64,000 nt of DNA from Primula veris (lineage: Eukaryota > Streptophyta > Magnoliopsida > Ericales > Primulaceae). The DNA lies in contig OY821741.1 of NCBI GenBank assembly GCA_963682055.1, positions 20,699,211 to 20,763,210 of the forward strand, in the 5' to 3' direction. The position numbers and the translations under genes are program-made. This document shows positions 1 through 12,757 of the stretch, one piece after another; the first letter of the stretch is position 1, and each line of letters begins with the position of its first letter. A model generated the notes under the pieces. It was not told the DNA's origin and did not search any database. It saw only the letters and a program-made list of their open reading frames with translations.

Positions 1-806
1 ATAAGACAAGCATTTTAAATCAGAACAACAACAAACCAATACAAAAATCTACAGGGAAACAAAGACAGATCAATGGAAGACACGCCAACGAGGACAAACA
101 AGTTAAGGGGTTAAGCAAAGGCGTAAACACTTACACTCATTCTGAACGAGAGAGCAGCAACGACAATAATAAAGAGAGATAAACCCTAGAGAAAGCAGCA
201 GAAAATATTTTTTAGAGAGAAGGACAAACCCTAGAGAGAGAAAATGAGAGATAAATATTGAGAAATTATGAGGTAAGAACAAAAAGAATTACTCAGAGAA
301 GATAAATGAGTGGAGCCGTATAAAAGGGAATAAAATAATAACCGTCCTTTCGTGTGACAGAGGTTTCCCTCTTTTTAGCCACAGAAAAGTCAACAACCGC
401 CGTGGTTTTCAAAAATCAACGCTCCTGATCATGCCACGTAAAAAGGTACATCCCACTACCCCATGAAGTTCACATCATAGTACCGATATAAACGGCCCGT
501 GGACCCCACCATGAAACGAGTTCAAAATACGCCAGCTACAATAATGCAAGAACGTCGAGCAACGACACATAAAAGAGGGGACACCGAACAAGTCAGGCGA
601 AGACCGTTTCTAGGACGTCCACATGAGTAAACGTTCTAGCAAAGGTCTCCAGGGGGATATCCCCGGTGTCCCATACCGAGGTACAAACCAAAATCACATC
701 TCTGTTGGGAACACATTTTGATTTTACTAGGAAATTCTAATTTAATATGGTTATAATATTGTATATTTTTTCTTAGCATAAGAGCGGTATATATAGGCTA
801 CAACAG
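1..806. other. Unassigned repeat-like flank
   Basis: No convincing coding region. The first 300 bases are purine-rich with several copies of an AACCCTAGAGA-like word, as in untranslated leaders. Bases 480-690 are GC-richer and resemble LTR or leader sequence of a large Gypsy element, but I cannot place it. The stretch ends at AACAG (802-806), the left target duplication of the next element. Confidence 0.3.
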
Positions 807-857
807 TGATACGAGATCGAACGAGGTGGATTTTTCTAATCAGGTTTATAATGCTCA

Positions 858-1045
858 AACTAAAGACCGCGACCCATCACCTTTAAATAGGTTGGAACCT
901 TGGTATGATTAGCTGATATTACAATACTAAAGACCGTGACCCGTCACCTACAAAGATGTGAGAACCTTGGTATGATTAGTTTGATATGGAACATTGACCC
1001 GTCACCTATAAAGAGGTGGGAACCTTGGTATGTGAAGATGTCAAA
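858..1045. repeat. Three tandem hairpin units in the Gypsy LTR
   Basis: Three imperfect units of about 65-70 bp, each with GACCCGTCACCTATAAAGAG followed by GTGGGAACCTTGGTAT. CACCT and AGGTG within each unit can pair as a short stem around ATAAAG. The same array occurs at 6675-6845 and 56760-56945, and partly at 52365-52425. Confidence 0.85.
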
Positions 1046-1422
1046 AACAGTTATGGACTACCGAATGATAAGTCGGGGTGAACACCACAAGGTAGAACCT
1101 TGATAAGTTTGAAAATTCCAATGAAGAGCGAAAGAGAAACCTCTCCATATAGTTTATCCAAATCTAATTTACAATGCCACAAAATGGTTCTTATTTATTC
1201 TTGTAACAAACCTCCAAGCATTTGAAAAGTCTTAAAAAAACATTAAATAACATAGGTTCAAAGTATGATTGACCTATGACCTTCTAACTTACTTAACTAC
1301 TTCAAATTCAGCAATATAATAGTAAATACAATGCATTTAAGTTGAACAACTCAAGAATGAGTTTAAAGCTTCGATTAATTTATGCCCTTTGAGTTGTAGT
1401 TGAAGATTCAGTCCCTTTATAA

Positions 1423-2525
1423 TGCTATTTTAAGCTAATAATGCTAATAAAAACTATGAGTTATTAACTAAGCTAATTAGTAGATTTTTCTAACTTAAAC
1501 ACTTGTGTTAACTAATAATGCTATTTTAAGCTATTCAAACAAATAAAATAAGCAATAAATAAGTGCGGAAAGTAAAAGTTTAAGGGAAAGGAATAACACA
1601 AGATTTATAGATGTTCGGCAAAACGCCTACGTCCTCTCCTCGGTATTCACACTACCGAGTGTTTCACTAGAATCTCGTTCCAAGGTTACAACCTAACGAG
1701 CTAATCGACCGAATGAAAAGACCTAGAGCTTTTAAGCTACACTTGCTTATAAAGCCTCTACCCGATCACTCGCTCACAAAAATGAGTTTATAATTTACTC
1801 TTACAAGTTTGAATTTTAAATGAATCACTCACTACAAATAATATCTTGGTGTTTATAAGATTACAACAATAATACACTCAAGAATATTTATGAATAAAAG
1901 TGAGAGAATTTGTAGTATAAGCTTGTGTATGATTGCTTGAATTTTTTTGTGAATACTTGGTGTTCTTCATCAATGGATTTGGGGCTATTTGAAGAGCTAA
2001 AAAGGTCCATTGGTCAATGGATGACCGTTGGTAGTTGTTGAGTAATTTTATCCAATGGTTTGCAGCAGTTCGCCCAAATTTCAGGATAAGCTAAAAAGCT
2101 GTTTTTTGAAATTCTACAGAAACGATCGGTCGTTTCTGAAAAAAGATCGGTCGTTTTTCTTGTGAACTCTCTGGAAGAATTTATACCTAAAACGATCGGT
2201 CGTTTTATCCTTACGATCGGTCATTTTTATTCTGTACTCACTGAAAGAAATAAGTTCTGAAACGATCAGTCGTTTATGCCTTACGATCAGTCGCTTTTTG
2301 TTCTGGCAAATTCTTGGTTTTCTCGACATAGTTCGAAAGCTCGTAACTTGTTTGTTTTAGGTCCGATTGAGGTTCTGCTTGAACTGTTGGCTTCGTATTT
2401 ATGTAATCTATCATTTCAAACCTTTAACATGCTAGATAAATGATTAGTACGCAAAACGAGTTTTTATCATGTTTTACAAATTTTGTTATCATTAAAATAA
2501 TCGATTAGAAGAACATAGTTCAACA
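1423..2525 (-). mobile_element. Copia (SIRE-like) LTR inserted in the Gypsy LTR
   Basis: Sequence absent from the partner LTR. Its right edge on the minus strand begins TGTTGAACTATGTTCTTC and continues into a stretch ending in a TGATAACAAAA-type word, the usual start of SIRE-like Copia LTRs. No internal coding region is present, so it looks like a solo LTR. The left edge is uncertain (1423 or 1442). No target duplication can be shown because host LTR sequence was lost at the junction. Confidence 0.65.
2118..2300. repeat. Cluster of GATCGGTCGTTT palindromic words
   Basis: At least six copies of ACGATCGGTCGTTT or one-base variants (GATCAGTCGTTT) occur within 180 bp, some back to back. The core AACGATCGGTCGTT is nearly self-complementary. 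The array lies inside the inserted Copia-type LTR. Confidence 0.85.
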
Positions 2526-2606
2526 GGGTTCATTTGAGCTTGTCTTAAGTTTTGATTTTCCCATAATCAGCCCATATGTCATGTATTAACCTGTTTAGCC
2601 CTTCTT

Positions 2607-2842
2607 GGAACCTTTTAGTTTTTGATCTTGTTATTGGTCCGATAGGAACTTGGAATGAATTTCTAGGTATAGGAACCATGATCACATCAGACTCCCTCTC
2701 TTGAAAAAGGTTTGTCCTCAAATCGGAACCTTTTAGCTTTTGATCTTGTTATTGGTCCAATAGGAACTTGCAATGAATTTCTAGGTATAGGAACCATGAT
2801 CACATCAGACTCCCTCTCTTGAAAAAGATTTGTCCTCAAATC
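2607..2842. repeat. 118-bp tandem duplication across the LTR/polypurine junction
   Basis: Units 2607-2724 and 2725-2842 each contain the end of the LTR (GATCACATCA), the polypurine tract and the first coding bases. Gypsy copy 2 has only one unit at the same place, so the duplication is private to copy 1. Confidence 0.9.
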
Positions 2843-4140
2843 GGAACCTGCGAAAAAACAAGATAAGTTAGAATCATCAAAGTTTTCACTAACATCATGC
2901 TTACCTTGGTACTTTGTTTTGCCTTCGATCTCTTTAAGCATTAAAATTTTCTTTTCATTTATTAGTAGGAAGCTGGGCATTGTTGGGGTATACCATCCTT
3001 GCATCAAACCCATATCTCCTGGCTCGAACACAACTTTCTAAAACTCATTTTCAAATTCGACAATCAAAATGTTCATTTTTTATGTTAAAGTTCTTTCGAT
3101 CCTTTTCATGAATCTGTTGCTTTATAAACTCAACACTCGTTTTGACAACAAATCTATCATAATCAACCATAGAAAATATAGTTAACTCTAATGAAGCTAA
3201 AGGATTCAAACCACACGCAAACCTAGATGGATGGTACCTATCACATGAAAATTTAACATGTTCCAAATACTCTTTCCACGTACTCAAATTGTTTTGAATT
3301 ATAGCATGCGACAAGCTAGTTAAATTCACATGAACTAAATTTGTTGGATCATCAGTTTGGAGGTAACAAGTGATAGAAAACAATAACTTACGTATTAACA
3401 TGCACCAAAAATAATAACAAAAGTAGCTTAATAACTTTGTGTTTTTGTGCAAAGAAATATTTTTCGACTTGTAATGCATTCTTAAAATTTCTTTAAAGAG
3501 TAAAATAGCATCACAAGTGGCTTTATTACAAGATATAGCATAAACAGCCCTACAAAGTCTATCAACCACCCGAAAAGCAAATTTCACATGGCATGCTTCA
3601 AACACAATTTTACTTTTAGATTTAGTTAAGCCTAACACATGAACCATATAAATAACAAGCAAAGCCCTTAGCAATGAATATGCAACTTGAGGTTTCATTT
3701 TAAATTTGGCATGCTTATATGTAAGAATTTTCCTACCAACTTTGTCCAAAGTATTTACTTTAATACGGTAGAATAAAACCAGCTTATAGTCACAATAAGT
3801 AAACTTTTTGACATAAGAACACACATTTTCAAATATCAAAAACTCGAAACCATATTTGAATGCTTAATATCATATTTTAAGCGTTTGTTGTAGAACAGAT
3901 TCTTTTCAATGTATGCAAACACAACGATAATGCTAATGACTTTTATCTCCTGAATAACCAATCGTCTCAAATAATTAGGAACATTAGTTAACTAAAATGG
4001 TCTAGCAAATATATATACATGTAAAGCAACTACTGTCTTAGAAACACCAAAGTGTCCTATTACATCACAACCATGAGCTACTCTAACAAACAAATCAGAT
4101 AATAAACAACTAAGTTCATTCAATTCATGCATTTTGAACA
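2687..4140 (-). pseudogene. Degenerate Gypsy integrase and C-terminal tail, copy 1
   Basis: The minus-strand frame starts with a zinc-binding-like remnant (GHFGVSKT) near 4080 and runs through a degenerate integrase core. An open frame covers 3839-3051, and the C-terminal tail is 3031-2687. The core aligns over its length with plant Gypsy integrases: VVDRLCRAVYAI stands where VVDRFSKMAHFI is usual, TCYLQTDDPTN where TCHPQTDGQTE is usual. The second catalytic Asp region (DRDTKF) reads LHKNTKL, so the enzyme cannot be active. The tail keeps the GPITRSKAKRF signature, but the 118-bp duplication then rewrites its end. The same substitutions occur in copy 2. Confidence 0.8.
2690..2706 (-). promoter_or_regulatory. 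Polypurine tract of Gypsy copy 1
   Basis: On the minus strand CAAGAGAGGGAGTC lies directly upstream of the 3' LTR start TGATGTG. This is the expected place for the plus-strand DNA primer. A second tract is carried by the neighbouring 118-bp duplicate. Confidence 0.75.
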
Positions 4141-4261
4141 ATAACGAGTCTTACCGATTAAGGTGTTCAATTGCTACTTTGTCAAAAGAACCGAGTACAC
4201 TTGCAAAATAAGAATCATCAATATATATATTCTTAATGTATCAAAAACCATGTAATTGTGC

Positions 4262-4660
4262 AACTAAATTTGAATGCAACATCTACCTTTTAGAGAGCAC
4301 ATCAGCCACTACATTCTCCTTACCTCTCTTATACATGATTACAAAAGAAAATGTATCGATGAACTTCACCCATCTGACATGTCTTTTGTTCAGTTTTTGT
4401 TTTCCTCGTAGGTGCTTTAGTGGGTCATAACCATTGTGAATCACGAACTTCCTATGATATAAATAGTGTTACCAAGTCTCCAATGCCCTCACCAATGCAT
4501 ATAACTTCTCATCGTATGTTGGATAATTTAAAGCTGCCCTGATTAGATTTTCACTAAAGTATGCAATGGGACATCCTCATCGCATTAGAACAGCTCCAAC
4601 ACCTTGTTCATAGGTTACGTAAAGACCAATTTCAATGAAGTACTCCACCTGGATATGCAT
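4262..4660 (-). pseudogene. Gypsy RNase H remnant, copy 1
   Basis: The minus-strand translation shows [29 protein letters not shown] and VRALETW, then [13 protein letters not shown] and ending near ADVLSKR. That is the plant Gypsy RNase H order. Stops interrupt it. The first catalytic Asp (usually in ECDAS) is replaced by VTYE. The reverse transcriptase that should precede it is missing: the pre-RT linker (GIKHLVKAKE) joins almost directly to RNase H, and the same junction occurs in copy 2. Confidence 0.78.
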
Positions 4661-4927
4661 CTTACCCTTCTTGCGTTGACAAGTCTGAATTCCAATTCAC
4701 TCTTTCGCCTTAACAAGGTGTTTGATTCCCTTAAATTGTCACAGCCCAATAGCAATCTCCCAGGGAATTAAGTCTTCACCACCCTGTAATAGATGAAGAA
4801 AAACACTAAAAAAACCAAATTTATTAGTGTTAGCATTTATACAAGTCTCATTTGTCTCACATAAATGCTCACTTTTGTTCTCTTCCTCTCCAATGAACTC
4901 TTTTTTCTCTCTCCTTTCTTTCTATTT

Positions 4928-5935
4928 TCATCCAAATATTTTTAAGTCGTCACTCTCATTCTTTTCACTCTTGTTTTTCTTTTCGCTCTCATTTTTTTGT
5001 TTACTATCTTGTTTATTTTCATTTCCTTTTAATCTCACTCGATCTTCATACACCTGATTTGGTGTTAAAGGAACAAGGCTAAGTTGTTTTTCTTTGAATA
5101 CGAAGGAGTAGGTATTGGTTGAATCATCATGTTTCACCCTTCGATCAAACAACAATGGTTTTCCCAAGAGAATATGCGCCACCTGCATTGGAGCCACATC
5201 ACATAAAACGTCATCCTTATATCTTCCTATTGAACACACCAAAACTTGTATATTGATTATAACTTTGTCACAATCGTTTGTCAATTGTAACATTTAAGGA
5301 TTAGGGTGTTTTGAAATTTGTAAATTTAGTTTTTCGACAATAATACTACTAGCCACATTAGTACAACTCTCGCCTTCGATTATCATGCTACACCCCATAG
5401 CATTAACATAGCATCTATTATGAAAGTAGTTTTCAACTTGTAATTCCATATCTCTCTTAATTGGTCCATCTAGCTCGTTGGTTATAACATTAATTTCCAC
5501 CTCAACCACATCATCTTTAACATGCTTAACAAGCACATGATCAGATTCATTTTTAGTAACAACACCATTATTTGGGCATATAATATCATCGAGCTTTCTT
5601 CCAAAATCTTTGAAACATTCATCAAATATTTTTTCATAATCTCGAGTTTTTGTTTTACCTCCGTTTGAAGTGAGTCGCTCCGTTCCGTACTTTGAGATCT
5701 GAATCTTAGGCTTCGAATTATGTTTATGAAACCCTTCATAATTAGTTTTCCCTTTCTTTGGTTGGACTCTTCTCCTTTCATGCATGCTAGGGACCTTTTG
5801 TCACTGTTATTTAGGTGTGTTTCATAGTCCATCGATTCGTTTGTTTAATCATTCGAAATCAATCCTAATCATTCTTCGCATCTCACCCATCATGGCCTCC
5901 ATTTGTAATTTCATTTCAGCCTCTTCCGAATCCAT
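4928..5935 (-). pseudogene. Gypsy gag N-terminus and protease, copy 1
   Basis: The frame opens at an ATG (5935) with MDSEEAEMKLQMEAMMGEM, a coiled-coil-like gag start, and soon meets stops. It passes without a capsid domain into a basic stretch (HERRRVQPKKGK) and then a pepsin-type protease (5450-5050) with SCTNVASS, VLVCSIGRYKD, HILLGKPLLFDRRV and SLVPLTPNQVYEDRVRL. The active site reads IIEGES instead of the usual IIDGGS, replacing the catalytic Asp by Glu. A TAA at 5294 replaces a Tyr codon present in copy 2. The C-terminus is a Lys/Glu-rich linker. Confidence 0.82.
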
Positions 5936-5950
5936 TCGAACATGTTTTCA

Positions 5951-6605
5951 CTACAAAAATATGTTAGAATAAAAATTAAATGGACCTCACATGCTCGTTC
6001 ATGTGTTTACACTCAGAAATGTGCACTCGTCACTCGTCTATCACTCAAATTGGCTTTTACCCTCTAGTGATCTCACACGCTCTGCCTTTTCTGCTCAAAT
6101 ATAAACTCACTCACTCAGCCTTACCCACTCTTAGTTTCCTCTATATGTTCTCTATGAACTTAATAAACAACAAGATTCTCCTCGTAGCGTTTATATAAGC
6201 GTAGTGGTTAGTGACCAGAATTTTCTTTTAAAGTATAGGGATTATTAAAACACTTGATGGACAGTATTTAGTTATGGATATTATAATGACTCGAATAAAG
6301 AAACATAACAATACTCTTTCTTTTTTGTTTTTTTTTTGTTGGCACTTCTATTTTTTTGAGCTCTCTTAGGATCTGATTTTTTTATTTCCTTTTGGTCCTT
6401 TTTCTATTTTTTTTTATATCACTTTTATTTGTATCTTTGTTTTTTTTTTCAATGAGGATAATAAGACTGAACAACGAAATATAAATGACTCTTTTTTTTT
6501 GTATACAACTTATTAGAACTCAACGAAGCAATTTTTTTTTGAATACTTTTTTTTTTTACGATAACAATAATAAAAAGGACAGATAAAACATGAATAGAAC
6601 CGAAA
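5951..6605. other. Gypsy copy 1 leader
   Basis: Non-coding leader between the primer site and gag on the minus strand. It is rich in T-runs on the plus strand (6316-6560). Most of it is also present at 56150-56740 in copy 2. Confidence 0.7.
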
Positions 6606-6617
6606 CTCTGATACCAA
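6606..6617 (-). promoter_or_regulatory. Primer-binding site (initiator tRNA-Met), Gypsy copy 1
   Basis: The minus strand reads TTTGGTATCAGAG just after the 5' LTR. TGGTATCAGAG pairs with the 3' end of plant initiator tRNA-Met, the common primer of plant LTR elements. Confidence 0.85.
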
Positions 6618-6618
6618 A

Positions 6619-7523
6619 TGATACGAGATCGAAGGGGATGGATCTATCTAATAAGGTTTATAACAATCAAACTAAAGACCGTGACCCGTCACCTATAAAG
6701 AGGTGGGAACCTTGGTATAATTTGCTGATATTCCAATACTAAAGACCATGATCCATCACCTATAAAGAGGTGGGAACCTTGGTATGATTAGTTTGGTATG
6801 GAACCATGACCCATCACCTATTAAGAGGTGGGAATTTTGGTATGTGAGACTCCACAAATGGTTATGGACTACCGAATGATAAGTCGGGGTGAACGCCACA
6901 AGGTAGAACTTTGATAAGTTCGAAAAGTTCAATGAAGAACCAAATGGAAAACTCTCAATATATTTTATCCAAATCTAATTTACAATGCCACGAAATGGCT
7001 CTTATTTACACTTGGAACAAGCCTCCAAGCATTTGAAAAGTCTTAGAAAAACATTAAATAACATAGGTTCAAAGTATGATTGACCTATGACCTTCTAACT
7101 TACTTAACTACTTCAAATTCAGCAATATAATATTAAATACAATGCATTTGAGTTGAACAACTCAAGAATGAGTTTAAAGCTTCAATTAATTTATGCCCCT
7201 TGAGTTGTAGTTCATGAATCCATGTAATAGATGTGAAAAATCTGCCACCATGCATTAATATCTTTGAAAATTCAGCCCCTTTATAATCAAGCACTAATAA
7301 CCACGAAATTATCCTTAGAGTAGTGTCTTGAATAGACCCAATCTGATTCACCAGGTGTTGGGTTTCGTTTGAGCTTGTCTTAAGCTTCGATTTCCCATAA
7401 TCAGCCCATATGTCATGTATTAACCTGTTTAGCGGTTATTGGAACCTTTTAGCATTTGATCTTGTTATTGGTCCGATAGGAACTTGCAATTAATTTCTAG
7501 GTATAGGAACCATGATCACATCA
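6619..7523 (-). repeat. 5' LTR of Gypsy copy 1
   Basis: A 905-bp LTR, TGATACG to CACATCA on the plus strand, ending at the AACAG target duplication. It contains the three-unit hairpin array near 6675-6845. It is the uninterrupted reference for the other three LTR copies. Confidence 0.92.
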
Positions 7524-7528
7524 AACAG

Positions 7529-8336
7529 GAACCTAGTGCACAAGAAGCAATAGACTTCTATCTTTCCTAGAACTCTAACCTTACTTAGATTAGTACTTAA
7601 TTAATAAATATTATATAATCTTATTAACAAAAATAATATAATATTATCTAATTAATATTTTACCTATTTTAGGATATTCTATCGGTAAATTATATTCATT
7701 TCCACTAGATAATATAATTGCACTCTAGTTCATTCTCAAATAATATTTAAGAGCACATTAATAAATGCTTAATTTTACACTCACAATAAGATTACAGATA
7801 TCCACCAAGTAAATAAATTATTGAAAATTATTTTTCTCAGCATATTATTTTCTCGACCTTACGACTTAACTTATTTGTTGTGTCGGATATAAAATACACT
7901 TGCAATATTTGAAACAAACAATATTTATAAGATTCTCAAGGGGATATCATCAATTATTGTTAAATGACATGAATTCCGTCGATTATAAACACACACCATA
8001 TAAATAATATTATTGCCCAATGTACGGGTTTATTGACCATAACAAATCACACTCATTGCAAATCAAAGCAGTATATATTATAAATATTTGTATCGAAAAT
8101 AATATAAGAATTAATAGTATAAGTAATCATAATAATTTTTTAGATATAATTATTTTATTCTGGTCAGTACCATAAAATAATATCAATTTTTCATGTTCAA
8201 TATACTCTAAGTATAATAGCCCAAAGAGTCGGAACTCAACTGTTCCCTGTAGTGAAGACAAAGCTACTAAAACTATGTGCTACAACAATACCGATGGTTG
8301 TCCAGTCTATCTAAAGTTGTGAACGATAAAATATAT
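7529..8336. other. AT-rich relic, Copia-LTR-like (left part)
   Basis: No open reading frame of note. Words such as GGAACTCAACTGTTCCCTGT and GATGGTTGTCCAGTCTATC recall a common plant retroelement LTR or leader, on the minus strand. The stretch continues at 10653 after the solo LTR, showing the solo LTR landed inside it. Assignment is tentative. Confidence 0.35.
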
Positions 8337-10647
<2,311 letters not shown>

Positions 10648-10652
10648 TATAT

Positions 10653-11379
10653 TCTGTAAGAACGAGTGATTTGATCTTCCGTGTGTAAATCGTACTCTAC
10701 ATACCAAATCACTTAATATACAAAATAAAGACATATATACATATAGATAATATGTACAACATTACTCAAAACTATTCATAAATAAATCATGCATTGTTAA
10801 TAAATAAATACTAAAACCGATAATATATCATCTCTTTTAGTATATAATGCTAACAACATTCTGAAGCCCATCTCGGGACTTCACTCGATCTGCATGACAT
10901 CAATGTTTACAAGTACGTCCTCTGAAAAATATATACTATTTTAAAAAACCTGCTTGCTAATGAAAAATCTCGATTGAAATATTACAAAAAATTAAAAGCT
11001 TGATTTTATGCTTTTTGGACAACCATATCTCTTGAAAAAATGTTTTAGCTAAGATTTCGCTTTTTTAAAACACTGAAAAATAAGCCCGCTAGTTTTGTTT
11101 TTTTTAATTTATTGGCCAGTCCTCTAAAAGGAGAAAGGATACCACTTGATCCTGAAGATGAGGAGTAGCAGAAGGATGATGACGCTGATTTAGCTGTTGC
11201 TGCAGCCCCCGCATTTAAACCTAATATATCGTGGATTTTATTGGTTTTCATTGTAAACCCCTTTTAGGTTAAAGATAAAAGCATGCTAGATGATCAAAGT
11301 GTATCATGGCTTGTCAAAACTCAATATCTCTCCTATCAACACAAAGGCAATAAAATCGTTATTTTATCGGTTTTTATTG
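10653..11379. other. AT-rich relic, right part
   Basis: Continues the sequence interrupted by the solo LTR (GAACGAGTGATTTGATCTTC at the start). A short frame near 11140-11220 translates to an acidic then Ala-rich peptide with a stop; I do not recognise it. A phrase of about 35 bases (TTTATTGGTTTTCATTG...) occurs twice, near 11236 and 11365. Confidence 0.35.
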
Positions 11380-11870
11380 CAAACCCTTTTTAGGTACCTA
11401 TGAATTATTACAAATGGTTTAATTTTTACTGTAGTTTCACTAAAAGTGTATGCGTCTCAATGTTTTTGGGTAATATTTTACTCAGTAAAAGTATCAGACT
11501 TTAAAAATAAATCCTGCGTTTATAATTGAATTTATAAAGGTAAACATTTGCTAATGCACATAAAAATGTTCTATTGATTGTTAATATCGTCATTATCAAC
11601 AATGACTTATTGACTTTTTTTATATCAAAATAGCATAGCCTAAGAATTTTATGTCATGAGTGGGACTCAAGTACAAAAAGTGTAAGCTTTGCAACTTGTT
11701 TCTTCTTTTCAATCAGATATAACTAAAATTTTCACCTATGCGCTTTGAGCAAGTACTTTTTTTTCAAAGATGTTACTGCACAAACAACCTCATTATTATA
11801 ATGAGTGTAAGCCTCCAGTTGCTGCCTGTAGCAAACAGAGAAGGCATTCAAATGCCTCAGAGGTTGGGAT

Positions 11871-12699
11871 TGTTAGGACCTATTTTATAGTGTCTAATAA
11901 TTTCTATTTGTTGTCATTATTTTGTTAAACAACACTTAGTATTTACTTGATTATATATTCATTAAATTTCTAATATATCGTTTATGGGTTACACTTTCAG
12001 TTGTAACTGGCTTATACAAATGAAAAATGTTGACAGCCGGGTCAAAAATTCTGGAGATGAAGTTTGTTGATCAAGAAAGAGATTTTGCAAAAGATATCAA
12101 ACATGGGTAATCTCAGACGATTGAATGAAGATTACGCAGCAAAGATTCATTCAGAAAGTCAATGATTGAAGAAAAAGATTGAGGGATCAATCAGTTGTAA
12201 CTGAACTTGAAAAGTTTGCTCCTTAGTATATTGTGTTACTATGTTTGTAAGCATGATATATAAATGCATAATAAGCCGTAGGGTTTGGTTATGTATTCAT
12301 AACTTGAAAGTTTATTTTCTTAGAATATTATGCTATTGTCGGGGAGATTAAACTATAGTGGGAGGCCACCTTGAATAGGATAGTTAGGAGTAGTAGTAGT
12401 AATAGTAATATAGGCTTAAACTGCGAGGGAGACATTAATTTTGTAAGTCTTAGATATTTATTGTAAGCTTTCTCAATATTCTAATCTGAGCAAGATCTCC
12501 GGAAAGTAGACTTGGTCGAACTCCGTCATCAAACGTGTTATGTTCAACCTCTATTTATTCAGTATGTATGTGTGTGTAATTAGGCTTAAGTACAAAGATC
12601 CAGTTTCAGTTACAACTGAGAACTGAATTTACTAAAGTTCAGTTATAACTGAAACATGCGTAACTGCATCATAGAGTATTAAGACATTTAGTTATTTCA
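11871..12699 (+). repeat. Copia 5' LTR
   Basis: Begins TGTTAGGACC and ends TTATTTCA two bases before a primer site, about 829 bp. It contains two inverted copies of the word CAGTTATAACTGAA / TTCAGTTACAACTGA near 12605-12655. No downstream partner LTR was found. Confidence 0.65.
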
Positions 12700-12701
12700 A
12701 T

Positions 12702-12712
12702 TGGTATGAGAG
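12702..12712 (+). promoter_or_regulatory. Primer-binding site of the Copia block
   Basis: TGGTATGAGAGG here and TGTTATCAGAGG in the right copy point to an original TGGTATCAGAGG, complementary to initiator tRNA-Met. Confidence 0.75.
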
Positions 12713-12757
12713 GTACACATCAAACCTTATTGGTGTGGATCATGTCCTCTAAGAATT

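Larger units (their letters stand above)
807..2689 (-). repeat. 3' LTR of Gypsy copy 1, interrupted
   Basis: On the plus strand it starts TGATACGAGATCG and ends GATCACATCA, matching the ends of the 905-bp LTR at 6619-7523. It is longer because about 1.1 kb of a Copia-type LTR is inserted near 1423-2525. Roughly 115 bp of original LTR is missing at that point. Confidence 0.9.
807..7523 (-). mobile_element. Ty3/Gypsy LTR retrotransposon, copy 1, non-autonomous
   Basis: A complete Gypsy element read on the minus strand. The 5' LTR is 6619-7523 and the 3' LTR 807-2689. A perfect five-base target duplication, AACAG, flanks it at 802-806 and 7524-7528. On the minus strand the order is LTR, primer site for initiator tRNA-Met, short gag N-terminus, protease, RNase H, integrase, C-terminal tail, polypurine tract, LTR. 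The capsid part of gag and the reverse transcriptase are absent, so it would need proteins from a relative to move. A second copy with the same losses lies at 52359-57455. The gag-protease-RNase H-integrase order identifies Ty3/Gypsy; the lineage is not certain. Confidence 0.92.

Noticed and set aside
2118..2300. CRISPR-like array
   Set aside because: Spacers are irregular, repeats are short, and the context is a plant LTR.
4236..6198. Plus-strand frames over Gypsy copy 1 (and the same at 54446-56378)
   Set aside because: They are antisense to the gag-pol relics and mirror their codons.
807..7523. Integrated plant virus (pararetrovirus) as source of the protease-RNase H frames
   Set aside because: LTRs, target duplication, tRNA primer site and integrase text identify a Ty3/Gypsy element.
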